In this document: positions 10,457 to 20,084 of the stretch, in pieces | How positions within the stretch are numbered: position 1 is the first letter of the stretch | How the letters are laid out: each line of letters opens with the position of its first letter | DNA from: Aureicoccus marinus | Lineage (GTDB): Bacteria > Bacteroidota > Bacteroidia > Flavobacteriales > Flavobacteriaceae | Direction of reading: 5' to 3' | DNA length: 64,000 bases | NCBI RefSeq assembly: GCF_002954325.1 | Contig: NZ_MQVX01000001.1 | Coordinates: 2,161,383-2,225,382, forward strand | Made by a program: the position numbers and the translations under genes | The notes under the pieces: model-generated | What the model was told of the DNA's origin: nothing | Database searches by the model: none | What the model saw: the letters and a program-made list of their open reading frames with translations, nothing else

Positions 10457-11116
10457 TTAGAGATCCTTGAGACTCTTGATTGTAGTAAAGGCTTTATCGA
10501 CTTGATCTTCGCTCACCAAAATGGTAAATTCATTCGTGGTTGAAATGACCTCATACAAGGTAATTCCCTCCCAGGCCAGGCGCTGAAAAATAAAGTAATA
10601 GATCCCGGGAACGGACACATTCTCTGAGGGTAATTTTACGGTAACGGAGGAAAGATTCTCGGCCTTTTGGGTCCGTCTCTCTCCTTGAAAGAGGGCATCG
10701 ACCTTGGCATCCATACTGTTACTAATCACAATATTGATCTCGTTTACACCACGTGAAGAGGTATAAAAAACACTCTTCTCTCTGTTGACCTCTTCCAAGA
10801 GTTTCGCCTGCAAAGGCAAAATCGTTTCCGAAGCCAAAAAGGTGTAATCACTTAAGGAAGAGCGCACCGTGATTTCTCCAATACCCTTCAAGACCTTAAC
10901 AATGCGGTGGGTCGCACGAAATTCCAGGTTTTCAGAAAGTCGCTTGAGGGCCATGATGATTGCTCCGTCCCGGACGGTCTTGCCCATTTCTAGCTCGATC
11001 TCGGGCTTGATCTGCCGGCTGAGGGAAGTTAAATTAATAATCCCCTGCGCTAATGCAGTCTGCAGGAAGGGCTTGCGGTGAATAAAATGTTCAACAGCAG
11101 AAGAGATCGTTTTCAT
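10457..11116 (-). CDS. ACT-domain protein, aspartate-kinase C-terminus-like
   Basis: A 219-residue cytoplasmic protein whose C-terminal ~80 residues (VPGIYYFIFQRLAWEGITLYEV, then FTILVSEDQVDKAF) resemble an ACT ligand-binding domain. Homologues in flavobacteria are often annotated as aspartate kinase, but no kinase domain is present. The N-terminal half is helical and basic. The start is taken as the ATG at 11116 (MKTISSAVEHF), because five codons upstream to a TTG add nothing family-like. A regulatory role responding to a small ligand, perhaps an amino acid, is inferred only from the ACT fold. Confidence 0.65.
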   Translation of the reverse strand: MKTISSAVEHFIHRKPFLQTALAQGIINLTSLSRQIKPEIELEMGKTVRDGAIIMALKRLSENLEFRATHRIVKVLKGIGEITVRSSLSDYTFLASETILPLQAKLLEEVNREKSVFYTSSRGVNEINIVISNSMDAKVDALFQGERRTQKAENLSSVTVKLPSENVSVPGIYYFIFQRLAWEGITLYEVISTTNEFTILVSEDQVDKAFTTIKSLKDL

Positions 11117-11171
11117 CCTGTAAAAGTACAAAAAACAACAGGTTGTTATATAAAAAACACAGTGTTAATAT

Positions 11172-11519
11172 TTAGTAGAAACAATCCGGTTCATATTTCA
11201 AAATCAGGCCCGTTCCTCGCACTTCCAGGAACAACAGATCCAATCGAACTTCTATCGCCCAAGGGTGTTCCCTTAGGGACTGTCTAGCCGCTCTTCGAAG
11301 GCAGTTACGTTGGGTGTATTTAAGTTGCTGACTCTTTGATGCCAACGGACTTCCACTCGCCGTTTTTACTTCTACAAGAACCAAAGTCTTCCCGTCCCGA
11401 AATAACAGATCTACCTGACAGGGGCCATAACGCCTGTCACGACCGATAAAAGTGAGGCCCAAAAGCCGTAAAAACAGCTCGGCAATGCGCTCCCCTCCTG
11501 CCCCTAAATTTCGTGGTAT
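11172..11519 (-). CDS. yraN: YraN/UPF0102 family endonuclease-like protein with non-canonical ATA start
   Basis: The core matches the YraN family: a GxGGE-I-A helix (GAGGERIAELFL), then CQVDLLFRDG and LVLVEVKTA, equivalent to the restriction-endonuclease-like D...ExK site. In frame, the first usual start codon is a TTG at 11462, which would delete the first conserved helix. Homology begins about 19 codons earlier, at an ATA codon (11519-11517) followed by PRNLGAGGE, where family members normally have ATG. No ATG, GTG or TTG lies between that point and the upstream stop. From the ATA the product is 115 residues, the usual length. Either ATA is a real rare start or it is an ATG with a base change. 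Confidence 0.7.
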   Translation of the reverse strand: MPRNLGAGGERIAELFLRLLGLTFIGRDRRYGPCQVDLLFRDGKTLVLVEVKTASGSPLASKSQQLKYTQRNCLRRAARQSLREHPWAIEVRLDLLFLEVRGTGLILKYEPDCFY

Positions 11520-11631
11520 TACGATTTTTCCTACTCCATTTGCGCATTTTATCGAAAAAATATGCGATTCAGCGTCTAAAACGTTCTAATACTATAAATT
11601 GGGTATGCAATAAACCAGCACCGCCCAAACA

Positions 11632-11653
11632 CATAGTTAAAAGAGTAACTATG
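11632..11653. repeat. Perfect inverted repeat upstream of the DUF1800 gene
   Basis: CATAGTTA and TAACTATG form perfect 8-base arms around a 6-base spacer. The repeat lies 26 bases before the ATG of the DUF1800 gene. It could be a regulator-binding palindrome or a small stem-loop in the leader. Confidence 0.5.
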
Positions 11654-11678
11654 CTTGTATGTAATCAACCTACTGTCT

Positions 11679-13187
11679 ATGGAATTTTTTGTTAATTGTA
11701 ACACTTCCAGTCTGGCACTTCACACCGACTCACTTGAGTCCAGGCAGGTATCCCATTTGTACAGAAGAATTGGCTTCAGTGCCAACCAGGCGACGATTGA
11801 TGCTGGAACAGGCTCAAGTGCAGATGCCCTGGTCAATCAAATCATTGCGGACGCGCAGGCAGCAACGCCTATTGCTCCGCCTCTCTGGGCTGATTGGACC
11901 GTGGACGACTATCCTGAAGATGAGGACCTTCAACGCGCGGTATTCCGCGCACAATTAGAAGAGTTTGCAACCTCTTACGGGAATGCGATGTTGTCGAATG
12001 GACTTCTGGATCGTTTGAGTTTCTTTTGGAGCAACCATTTTGTTACCGAAAGAGATGTGTACAACTGTAATTCTTATTTGTATTACTACATCAATTGCCT
12101 ACAGCGCAATGCCTTGGGTAATTTCAAGACCTTTGTCAGTGAGGTTGGACTGACCAGCGCCATGCTGTATTACCTCGATGGTGCTTTCAACAACGGAAAC
12201 AATCCGAACGAAAACTACGCCCGAGAGCTTTTCGAACTCTTTACTTTGGGTGAGGGCAACGGTTATACCGAGGACGATATCATTGAAACCGCCCGAGCAC
12301 TTTCAGGATATACCGATCGCGGTGAAGTGGGATGTTCTCCCGTGAATTACAGAGCAGATCGCCACGATGCTGGAGAAAAGACAATATTGGGTCGTACCGG
12401 AACCTGGGGATACGACGATGTTATCGATATCCTTTTTGAAGAAAGGCCCAATGAAATAGCCACCTTTATTTGCACCAAGCTTTACGAGTTCTTTGTGCAC
12501 CCAGATTCTTCTGATGACGACGGCAATGCCGAAACGATTATCAGTGGAATGGCCGCTACCTTTATCGCCAATGACTTTGAGTTGGCGCCGGTAATGAGCC
12601 AGTTATTCAAGAGTCAACACTTCTTTGACGACGACGCTATCGGTGTCATTATCAAAAGCCCTTTTGACATATACCTCAACTTCATGAAGGAAACGAATTT
12701 TCCTTATGATGACAGTACCGTCCTCAACGTGATTGACGCTTGCCGCTTAATAGGGCAAACCATGTTCGACCCTGTGGATGTAGCCGGATGGCAAAGAGAC
12801 CGCCAGTGGATCAACACCAACTACATCATCGGTCGTTGGCTCACCATGGAGGTATTCTTGGAGCGTTATTACCAACTAAATCCCGAACTATTCAGGGACC
12901 TGGCTATGGAGGCTGTTGGGCCCGCAGATAGCAATACCAGTAATCCAGAAACCGTCGTCCGAGCATTGGTCGATAAATTTCTACCCAAAGGACTACTGAC
13001 TGAGCAAGATTTTCAGAACGCCGTCGATGCTTTTAAGATTGACGATGTCCCTGAAAACTATTACTCTCCCGATTATGTCGATGGAGGATTGAGTTTATGG
13101 ATGCTCGCTGTGAGTATGGAGTCACCCCTGATGGTGTACACCCTCATGAGGCATCTTAGTCGCGAACCTGAATTCCAACTCAAATAA
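11679..13187 (+). CDS. DUF1800 domain-containing protein
   Basis: The 502-residue product carries the DUF1800 signature around residues 165-200 (NYARELFELFTLGEG, then ALSGYTDRGE). The start is set at the ATG at 11679; a TTG eight codons upstream also exists. No convincing signal peptide follows this start, although DUF1800 proteins are generally thought to work outside the cytoplasm. Ten bases downstream lies a DUF1501 gene. The two families are almost always paired in Bacteroidota and Planctomycetes, and their products are expected to act together at the cell surface. The biochemical function is unknown. Confidence 0.85.
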   Translation: MEFFVNCNTSSLALHTDSLESRQVSHLYRRIGFSANQATIDAGTGSSADALVNQIIADAQAATPIAPPLWADWTVDDYPEDEDLQRAVFRAQLEEFATSYGNAMLSNGLLDRLSFFWSNHFVTERDVYNCNSYLYYYINCLQRNALGNFKTFVSEVGLTSAMLYYLDGAFNNGNNPNENYARELFELFTLGEGNGYTEDDIIETARALSGYTDRGEVGCSPVNYRADRHDAGEKTILGRTGTWGYDDVIDILFEERPNEIATFICTKLYEFFVHPDSSDDDGNAETIISGMAATFIANDFELAPVMSQLFKSQHFFDDDAIGVIIKSPFDIYLNFMKETNFPYDDSTVLNVIDACRLIGQTMFDPVDVAGWQRDRQWINTNYIIGRWLTMEVFLERYYQLNPELFRDLAMEAVGPADSNTSNPETVVRALVDKFLPKGLLTEQDFQNAVDAFKIDDVPENYYSPDYVDGGLSLWMLAVSMESPLMVYTLMRHLSREPEFQLK

Positions 13188-13197
13188 TCCTACTGCT

Positions 13198-14901
13198 ATG
13201 TGTGATACTCATCATACTTCTGAACCCCATAAAGGCCTCGAGCACGAAGGTCACCACCAAGAACATAAAGCCTGGAGCCGCCGCTCCTTTTTACAGGCCC
13301 TCGGAATCGCTGGTTCCGGATCCATGATGTTGAGCAACCAAATGCTCAGCGCATCCGCTCCTTCCCCACTGATGTCGGCCTTAGGAGATAGCGAAACCGA
13401 CAACATTCTCATCCTTGTTCGCCTCAATGGCGGAAACGACGGTTTGAGTACCGTCATTCCTATTGAGCAATACGATACCTATGCCAATGCCCGCCCGAAT
13501 ATCTATATTCCAGAGAGTAAGATCTTAAAACTGACGGATGATTTCGGGATCCCTACTTACATGAATTCCTTGGAACCCATGTGGGGCGAAGGCCAATTCA
13601 AAGCCGTTCACGGAGTCGGATACGAAAACCAGAGTTTATCTCACTTTACCGGATCTGATATCTACGCCAATACGGATTTGACCTCCACGGGTTTCAGCGG
13701 ATTGGATACCGGTTGGATGGGACGACATTTTGAAACTTGTTTCCCGGATTATCTGATTAATCCACCTGAATCCCCTGCGGCCATTCAAATCGGAAGTATC
13801 TCGAACTTGGTTTTCCAGGGAGAAGAAACGAATTACGCCTTCGTAACCAATAACATTGATCAACTGGAAGAAATCGCAGCCACAGGTACTTTTTACGACC
13901 TGAACCAGGCCATTTTTGACAGTTGCATGTACGGAGATCAGTTGCGCTTCCTTCGCGGAGTAGCGAATACAACCTATGAATACTCCGGCTTGATAAACGC
14001 AGCATATGAACGCGGACAAAACCAGGTCGAGTACCAAGACAATGGATTTGCCCGACAATTGGCTCTATTAGCACGTTTGATCAAAGGAAATCTAGGAACC
14101 AAAGTCTACATGATTTCTATGGGTGGTTTTGACACTCACGGAAATCAACCCCTGGCCCACGAACGCCTGATGTCTAATCTGACCATCGCCATCGAAGCCT
14201 TTTACCGAGACCTGGCCTTCACTGAACAAGACCGTCAGGTGCTCAGCATGACTTTTTCGGAATTCGGTCGCCGAATTTTCGAAAACGGATCCAATGGAAC
14301 GGACCACGGAAAAGCAGCACCAACGCTCTTCTTTGGATCGGGATTAAACGGCAGTGCCTTTGTCGGAGATCACCCGGATCTCGATGCACCGAACGGCCGA
14401 GGAAACCTGGAATACACCATGGATTTCAGGGACCTCTATGGCACCGTTCTGCACGAATGGCTCTGTGTTCCTAAGGTTCAAGTAGACCAACACTTGTTGG
14501 GCTATAATTTCAATCGTATTGATCTTGGGTTCAATTGCAGCGGCGAGCCCTTTGACGATATTGTATACAGCGATGATCCACCAGATTTGCCCGACACCCC
14601 ACCCAGCGACGGCACTGATCCGAATCCTGAGTTGGGCAATACCGTGGTTCACCAGCCTTATTACCCCTCGGACCAAAATCCCCATATCTATGTCCAGATG
14701 CCTTTTGCCGGGCACTTAGACATCCAGCTGTTCAATATCCTTGGTCAGCATGTGGGAACAGTCTTTAACGAAATGGTATTTGAAGGACCGATCGAAATCA
14801 ACATCAGAGAACGGGTACAAAACCGACTCTCGACCGGTAAATACATCTACCGTATTCAGGTTCAAGACCAAAAGATGAGTAAGTCTGTAATGATTATGTA
14901 G
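13198..14901 (+). CDS. DUF1501 protein with Tat signal and T9SS C-terminal sorting domain
   Basis: The protein starts with a His-rich leader, then a twin-arginine signal (SRRSFLQALGIAG, residues ~28-41) and the DUF1501 core, related to the alkaline-phosphatase/sulfatase superfamily (LVRLNGGNDGLSTV, GGFDTHGNQ, TFSEFGRR). After a Pro/Asp-rich linker (PPDLPDTPPSDG) the last ~80 residues look like a type A T9SS sorting domain (LFNILGQHVG, then LSTGKYIYRIQ). Use of both Tat export and the type IX system implies a protein folded in the cytoplasm before outer-membrane secretion. The upstream DUF1800 partner probably works with it. The substrate is unknown. Confidence 0.88.
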   Translation: MCDTHHTSEPHKGLEHEGHHQEHKAWSRRSFLQALGIAGSGSMMLSNQMLSASAPSPLMSALGDSETDNILILVRLNGGNDGLSTVIPIEQYDTYANARPNIYIPESKILKLTDDFGIPTYMNSLEPMWGEGQFKAVHGVGYENQSLSHFTGSDIYANTDLTSTGFSGLDTGWMGRHFETCFPDYLINPPESPAAIQIGSISNLVFQGEETNYAFVTNNIDQLEEIAATGTFYDLNQAIFDSCMYGDQLRFLRGVANTTYEYSGLINAAYERGQNQVEYQDNGFARQLALLARLIKGNLGTKVYMISMGGFDTHGNQPLAHERLMSNLTIAIEAFYRDLAFTEQDRQVLSMTFSEFGRRIFENGSNGTDHGKAAPTLFFGSGLNGSAFVGDHPDLDAPNGRGNLEYTMDFRDLYGTVLHEWLCVPKVQVDQHLLGYNFNRIDLGFNCSGEPFDDIVYSDDPPDLPDTPPSDGTDPNPELGNTVVHQPYYPSDQNPHIYVQMPFAGHLDIQLFNILGQHVGTVFNEMVFEGPIEINIRERVQNRLSTGKYIYRIQVQDQKMSKSVMIM

Positions 14902-14936
14902 GACCATCCTACATTGTGTAACCCCTGTGAAGCGTA

Positions 14937-14976
14937 CCTCCCCGCCCCAAATCGGTACTACTTCCGGGGGTTTTTT
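14937..14976 (+). terminator. Probable rho-independent terminator after the DUF1501 gene
   Basis: CCCCG (14940-14944) pairs with CGGGG (14965-14969), followed by six T residues. The loop is long, about 20 bases, so the hairpin is only moderately convincing. It lies 36 bases after the DUF1501 stop and before the metG promoter. Confidence 0.45.
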
Positions 14977-15035
14977 ATTTCTGAAACCTTCCGCTTATCA
15001 CCCCTGACAAAGGCCGGCATAAGCCTAGTATTGCG

Positions 15036-15043
15036 TATTTTTG
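15036..15043 (+). promoter_or_regulatory. Bacteroidota -7 promoter box for metG
   Basis: TATTTTTG matches TAnnTTTG and lies 45 bases upstream of the metG ATG chosen at 15089. Confidence 0.5.
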
Positions 15044-15088
15044 CCTGAAATTTATCTCGCTTTTTTCGCGATTCTACTCAGAAACTAC

Positions 15089-17152
15089 ATGGCAGCCCAA
15101 CATCCAAAACGCTATACCCTTACCGCCGCCCTTCCCTACACGAATGGGCCTATCCATATTGGCCACCTCGCTGGGGTTTATGTCCCTGGCGACATCTATG
15201 CTCGCTACTTGCGCGGTTTAGGGCGTGATGTTATTTATATCTGTGGTTCTGATGAACACGGGGTAGCCATCCCGATGAAGGCGAAAAAAGAAGGCGTTAG
15301 CCCACGAGAAATCATCGACAAATACCATCCACTGATTAAGGAATCCTTTGAAGAATTTGGTATTTCATTCGACCACTATTCGCGCACTTCCGCGCCTATA
15401 CATCACCAAACGGCATCTGAATTCTTTAAAAATCTGGACGACAAACAGGAATTCATTGAAGAAACAACAGAGCAGCTTTTTGATCAGGAGGCCAATCAGT
15501 TTTTAGCCGATCGCTTTGTGACGGGAACCTGCCCCAAGTGCGGTCATGAAGAGGCCTATGGAGACCAATGCGAAAACTGCGGATCCTCTTTGAACGCCAC
15601 CGAACTGATCAATCCAAAGTCTACCCTTACCGGAAGCAAACCCACGTTGAAAAAAACCAAACACTGGTTTTTGCCCTTAGACAAACACGAGGACTTTTTG
15701 CGGGAATGGATTCTAGAAGGACATAAAAAAGATTGGAAACCCAATGTATACGGCCAGTGTAAATCCTGGATCGAAGAAGGCTTAAGGCCCCGCGCGGTTA
15801 CCCGCGATCTCGATTGGGGTATTCCCGTTCCTCTAGCGGATGCCGAAGGGAAAGTACTTTATGTGTGGTTTGACGCCCCCATTGGCTACATCTCTTCGAC
15901 CAAAGAGTGGGCCCAAGAAAACGGAAAAGACTGGAAACCCTACTGGCTTGACCCAGAGACGGAATTGGTCCACTTCATCGGGAAAGACAACATTGTTTTT
16001 CACTGCATCATCTTTCCGAGTATGCTGAAAGCTCACGGGGATTATGTACTACCCAAAAATGTGCCAGCCAATGAGTTCCTCAATCTCGAGGGGCAAAAAC
16101 TTTCGACTTCGAAGAACTGGGCTGTTTGGTTACATGAGTACCTAGTGGACTTCCCAGGACAGCAAGATGCTTTGCGTTATGCCTTGACCGCCAATGCGCC
16201 CGAGTCCAAAGACAACGATTTTACCTGGAAAGATTTTCAAGCGCGCAACAACAACGAACTGGTGGCCATCTACGGCAACTTCGTCAATCGCGTAACCGTT
16301 TTGACCCACAAATACTACCAGGGCATAGTGCCACCCTCCAACGAGCTGAGTGAAAGCGATCAGCAAGTACTGAACGAAATCAGGAAGTATCCGGCAGAAC
16401 TCATGGATTCCCTGGACCGTTACCGTTTTAGAGAAGCGAGTCAGGTACTGATGAATTTGGCCCGATTAGGAAACAAATACCTGGCAGACGAAGAACCTTG
16501 GAAGTTGGTCAAGGAGAATCCGGAACGCACCCAAACCATCCTCTACGTAGCCCTCCAAGTGGCGGCTGCTTTGGGAGTGCTCTCGGAGCCTTTCCTTCCC
16601 TTTACAGCGCAAAAGCTGAAAACAATGCTGGATCTTTCTCCGGATTTCAATTGGGAATCGGTACAGCAGAATCAGGCCTTACTACCCTCCGGAAATCAGA
16701 TCAAAGAAAACCAATTGCTCTTCCAAAAAATAGAAGACAAAACGATCGAAGCCCAGCTTCAAAAACTAGAAAATACCCGTAAGATGAACGAAGCTTCTAC
16801 GACTAATCTCGAGGAACAAAAAGAAACCATCCAATTTGATGATTTTACCAAATTGGACATGCGGGTCGGTACGATTATTGAAGCAGAAAAAATGCCGAAG
16901 GCCGATAAATTATTGGTCTTAAAGGTCGATACCGGACTGGACACCAGAACCATTGTCTCGGGCATAGCTCAAAGCTTTAAACCCGAAGACATCGTCGGTC
17001 AACAGGTCACTGTTTTGATCAACCTAGCTCCTCGAAAGTTAAGAGGAGTCGAAAGCCAAGGGATGATTTTGATGACAGAAAATGCCGAAGGAAAGCTGGT
17101 CTTTGTTCAGCCTGCAGAAAACGATGTTGCCCCTGGCAAAACCATTTCATAA
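15089..17152 (+). CDS. metG: Methionyl-tRNA synthetase
   Basis: This enzyme charges tRNA(Met) with methionine. The 687-residue product begins at the ATG at 15089 ([20 protein letters not shown]); upstream in-frame codons do not resemble the family. HIGHLAG at ~22 is the class I HIGH motif and KLSTSKN at ~336 is the KMSKS loop in its Bacteroidota form. A zinc knuckle CPKCG...CENCG lies around 150-165. The last ~105 residues form the EMAP/OB-fold tRNA-binding domain ([11 protein letters not shown]), the longer dimeric form of the enzyme. Ferritin follows 11 bases after the stop and may be co-transcribed. Confidence 0.97.
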   Translation: MAAQHPKRYTLTAALPYTNGPIHIGHLAGVYVPGDIYARYLRGLGRDVIYICGSDEHGVAIPMKAKKEGVSPREIIDKYHPLIKESFEEFGISFDHYSRTSAPIHHQTASEFFKNLDDKQEFIEETTEQLFDQEANQFLADRFVTGTCPKCGHEEAYGDQCENCGSSLNATELINPKSTLTGSKPTLKKTKHWFLPLDKHEDFLREWILEGHKKDWKPNVYGQCKSWIEEGLRPRAVTRDLDWGIPVPLADAEGKVLYVWFDAPIGYISSTKEWAQENGKDWKPYWLDPETELVHFIGKDNIVFHCIIFPSMLKAHGDYVLPKNVPANEFLNLEGQKLSTSKNWAVWLHEYLVDFPGQQDALRYALTANAPESKDNDFTWKDFQARNNNELVAIYGNFVNRVTVLTHKYYQGIVPPSNELSESDQQVLNEIRKYPAELMDSLDRYRFREASQVLMNLARLGNKYLADEEPWKLVKENPERTQTILYVALQVAAALGVLSEPFLPFTAQKLKTMLDLSPDFNWESVQQNQALLPSGNQIKENQLLFQKIEDKTIEAQLQKLENTRKMNEASTTNLEEQKETIQFDDFTKLDMRVGTIIEAEKMPKADKLLVLKVDTGLDTRTIVSGIAQSFKPEDIVGQQVTVLINLAPRKLRGVESQGMILMTENAEGKLVFVQPAENDVAPGKTIS

Positions 17153-17163
17153 AACAGAACGCT

Positions 17164-17685
17164 ATGTTATCTAAAAACTTAGAAAAAGCACTTAACAAAC
17201 AAATCCGCATTGAAGCGGAATCGTCTCAGATATACCTGGCTATGGCCTCCTGGGCAGAAGTTCAAGGCCTTAGTGGTGTGGCTGGATTTATGTACGGCCA
17301 CTCGGACGAGGAACGCATGCACATGCTTAAATTGGTCAAGTACGTGAACGAGCGTGGAGGTCATGCGATCATTACGGATCTCAAAGAGCCCGCAAAAGAT
17401 TTTGGAACACTTCCTGAAGTATTTCAGAAACTTCTCGACCACGAAATTTTCGTTTCTCAAAGCATTAACGAGCTCGTTCAGGTGACCCTGGATGAAAAAG
17501 ACTACGCGACACATAATTTCCTGCAGTGGTATGTTGCCGAACAGATTGAGGAAGAAGCCTTAGCACGAACAGCTTTGGACAAAATCAACTTGATCGGGAA
17601 CGACAAAGGAGGTCTTTATCTCTTTGATCGCGATATTGAAAAACTCACTGTAGAAAGTGCCGCTACCGACGGCTCGGCCATGTAA
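17164..17685 (+). CDS. ftnA: Non-haem ferritin (FtnA-type)
   Basis: A 173-residue four-helix-bundle ferritin that oxidises and stores iron in the cytoplasm. Expected ferroxidase residues are seen: E in RIEAESSQIYL, E and H in SDEERMHM, and the later glutamates in AEQIEEEALARTALDKI. Length is typical of bacterial FtnA; it lacks the haem-binding features of bacterioferritin. The gene directly follows metG with a short gap and no visible terminator, so read-through from the metG promoter is likely. Confidence 0.93.
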   Translation: MLSKNLEKALNKQIRIEAESSQIYLAMASWAEVQGLSGVAGFMYGHSDEERMHMLKLVKYVNERGGHAIITDLKEPAKDFGTLPEVFQKLLDHEIFVSQSINELVQVTLDEKDYATHNFLQWYVAEQIEEEALARTALDKINLIGNDKGGLYLFDRDIEKLTVESAATDGSAM

Positions 17686-17714
17686 ATCAATTCCCCCCGC
17701 CTAAACCTTAAATT

Positions 17715-20078
17715 ATGCACATTGCATCTCGAAACGGGGGATTTCTCCTCTGCCTACTCTTGCTTTTTACGGGCTTGAGCCGGGGACAGTCCGTCATGGA
17801 CCTCCTCAAACAATTTGAATCCTATGTCGAATTACCGAGGGAAGTAGCTTTTGTTCACCTGAACAAGTCCGTCTATCTCGCTGGTGAACCTCTAGGATTT
17901 AAGGCGTACGTCTTGGATAAGGCCAGTATGGAACTCTCCGAAAAAACCACCAACCTCTATCTCACCATCAAAGACGAGAATGGAAAAACGGTCAAGAGTG
18001 ACTTACTGTGGGTACAAAAAGGTACCGCTGCTGGTGCCATCCAACTCGATAGTGTCTTTTCTCCAGGAGAATATACCCTTAGGGCATACACCAACTATAT
18101 GCTCAATTTTCAGGAAAGCAATCATTTTGAGCAATCCATTCTTGTGGTCGATCCTCAAACCAAGGTGGAAGAGAACAAACAGATTAGAAGTGAGATTATC
18201 GCTCATGTTTTACCGGAAGGTGGACATGCTCCAGTGGGAGTAGAAAGCGTTTTTGGTTTGGCCTTTAAAGATAGCCAAGGTTACGGTCTTGATGGAGTTA
18301 CCGGTCGGGTGCTTAACCAGGACAAACAAGAAGTCACCACCTTTAAGGTCAACGCCTTAGGCCTGGGTAAATTCATTCTCACCCCTCAAGCGGGCACCCA
18401 GTACCAGGTGGAATATACCTACGAAGGGCAAACCAGAAATTTACCCATTCCCAATATTCAGCCTACCGGCACCGGAATCAAGGTGCAGGAAATGAGGGAT
18501 GAAGTACTCGTTCGCTTGAGCTCCAGCAAAGAAATTTCTGAAGAGTACACCCTCACCATCCACAATGGAAGTAAAATCACTGGTGTACCTGTTCAGTTCA
18601 ACAAGAGTCGAGAAGCTGTTCTTGCTTTGATCAAGAAAGACCTTTTCCCGGGGGTAAACATCCTAACCGTATTTGACAGTAAAGGCAATCCTGTATTGGA
18701 AAGACTGTATTTTAACAACTACGGTTGGCAGAACCCAGAGACCGCCTTTGATATTCGCCCAGTACAAGGAAAAGACTCCTTAGACATTGATATTGCTTTG
18801 GCCGGCTACACAGCAACAGAAACCTCTTCCCTAAGTATAGCCATTCAACCCGCCACCAGCATTTCTTCCAATAGTCAACACACCCTGACTTCTTTCACTC
18901 ATCTGGCACCTCATCTGAAAACACCTGTTCAGAATGCCCAATACTATTTCAATGACCCTACACCCAAGAAATGGTATGAGCTCGATCTGGTCATGATGAT
19001 TCAGGGCTGGAGCGCCTACGATTGGAATACCATCGCCAACAAAACCCCAGAGGAACTCTTCACTTTTGAAAAAGGAATCAGCTTGGTCCTTACCGACAAC
19101 AACGATTCAGGACAAAAGTATTTTGTATACCCTCTGACCAATCACAAGTCTGCGATACTCAAGAATGATGAAGGTCAAAACATCATGAATTTGGATTACC
19201 TCTTTCCAATTCAAGACGAAAAAATCTCCATCTCCCAGGTTCAGACCAAAGGAGGCTTTACAAAGCCTGGGGTCTATTTGCAATTTAAACCCTCCGAAAT
19301 ACCCGAGGTAGCGCTAAACAAAACTTTCTTACTTCCAGACCTTTGGAACCGAAAAGCAAGCGATGAAGACCTGCCCTCTCTAGATATTTCAGCCTTTAAC
19401 AATGTCCGCCAGCTCGATGAAGTTGTTGTGACAGAATCCAAGGTTGAAAAACGACGTGAAAAAATCAGAAATGTCAGTGCCTTTGGAAACGTCGATTTCT
19501 TTGAACCCGATGATCCTAGAAGAAGTCAACTGCTTTCCACTTACCTCAGTACTCGTGGTTTTGTCGTTAACGAACTCAATGGTCGCTTTGAGATCTCTGC
19601 TCGTGTGCCCAACAGTCCAAATAATGCCACTCCGGCTATTCTATTGGACGACATCTTACTTACAGACTACAGCAATCTCTACCAGTTCCGTATGGATGTT
19701 GTTGACTATATCGTCGTCAATAAATCCGGTATCGGAGGTGGACTTCGCTTTGGAGGAGGAGTTATTAAAATCTATACGGACCCTGCGAAAGTCCTCACCA
19801 TTAAATCCAATGCCGAGGCGGTTAAATCATCCTATAGTATTCCGCTCACCTTTACGACCCCTCAAGAGTATTACGCTCCTCAATTTGAATCCTACAACAG
19901 TGCTTCTTTCTTGCGATATGGAACCCTGTTGTGGAGTCCTGAAATTGAATTGGATTCCGCTGGTAAGGCCCGTCTGCGCATCCCCAGATCAAACGTTTCA
20001 GAGATCAACATCGATTTGCAAGGCGTATTTAATGGTAGGCCCTACAGTCATCTATTAACTCTTCCACAAACGCCCTAG
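17715..20078 (+). CDS. Secreted macroglobulin-MG2-like protein with C-terminal TonB-plug-like domain
   Basis: A 787-residue product with a signal peptide (residues 1-25, ending GLSRGQS). Residues ~35-150 match an alpha-2-macroglobulin MG2-like strand domain (AFVHLNKSVYLAGEPLGFKAYV, then FSPGEYTLRAYTNYM). Near residue 565 LDEVVVTES starts a region resembling a TonB-dependent receptor plug (PAILLDDILL, GIGGGLRFGGGVIKIYTDP). There is no 22-strand barrel after it, so this is not a normal receptor. Homologues with this layout occur in flavobacteria. A role in envelope transport or as a partner of an outer-membrane receptor is an inference. The HDAC-like gene begins 6 bases after the stop. Confidence 0.72.
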   Translation: MHIASRNGGFLLCLLLLFTGLSRGQSVMDLLKQFESYVELPREVAFVHLNKSVYLAGEPLGFKAYVLDKASMELSEKTTNLYLTIKDENGKTVKSDLLWVQKGTAAGAIQLDSVFSPGEYTLRAYTNYMLNFQESNHFEQSILVVDPQTKVEENKQIRSEIIAHVLPEGGHAPVGVESVFGLAFKDSQGYGLDGVTGRVLNQDKQEVTTFKVNALGLGKFILTPQAGTQYQVEYTYEGQTRNLPIPNIQPTGTGIKVQEMRDEVLVRLSSSKEISEEYTLTIHNGSKITGVPVQFNKSREAVLALIKKDLFPGVNILTVFDSKGNPVLERLYFNNYGWQNPETAFDIRPVQGKDSLDIDIALAGYTATETSSLSIAIQPATSISSNSQHTLTSFTHLAPHLKTPVQNAQYYFNDPTPKKWYELDLVMMIQGWSAYDWNTIANKTPEELFTFEKGISLVLTDNNDSGQKYFVYPLTNHKSAILKNDEGQNIMNLDYLFPIQDEKISISQVQTKGGFTKPGVYLQFKPSEIPEVALNKTFLLPDLWNRKASDEDLPSLDISAFNNVRQLDEVVVTESKVEKRREKIRNVSAFGNVDFFEPDDPRRSQLLSTYLSTRGFVVNELNGRFEISARVPNSPNNATPAILLDDILLTDYSNLYQFRMDVVDYIVVNKSGIGGGLRFGGGVIKIYTDPAKVLTIKSNAEAVKSSYSIPLTFTTPQEYYAPQFESYNSASFLRYGTLLWSPEIELDSAGKARLRIPRSNVSEINIDLQGVFNGRPYSHLLTLPQTP

Positions 20079-20084
20079 GTTCTA

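Noticed and set aside
13636-14058. 140-codon antisense ORF in the DUF1501 gene
   Set aside because: Shadow frame; the plus strand encodes a clear conserved protein.
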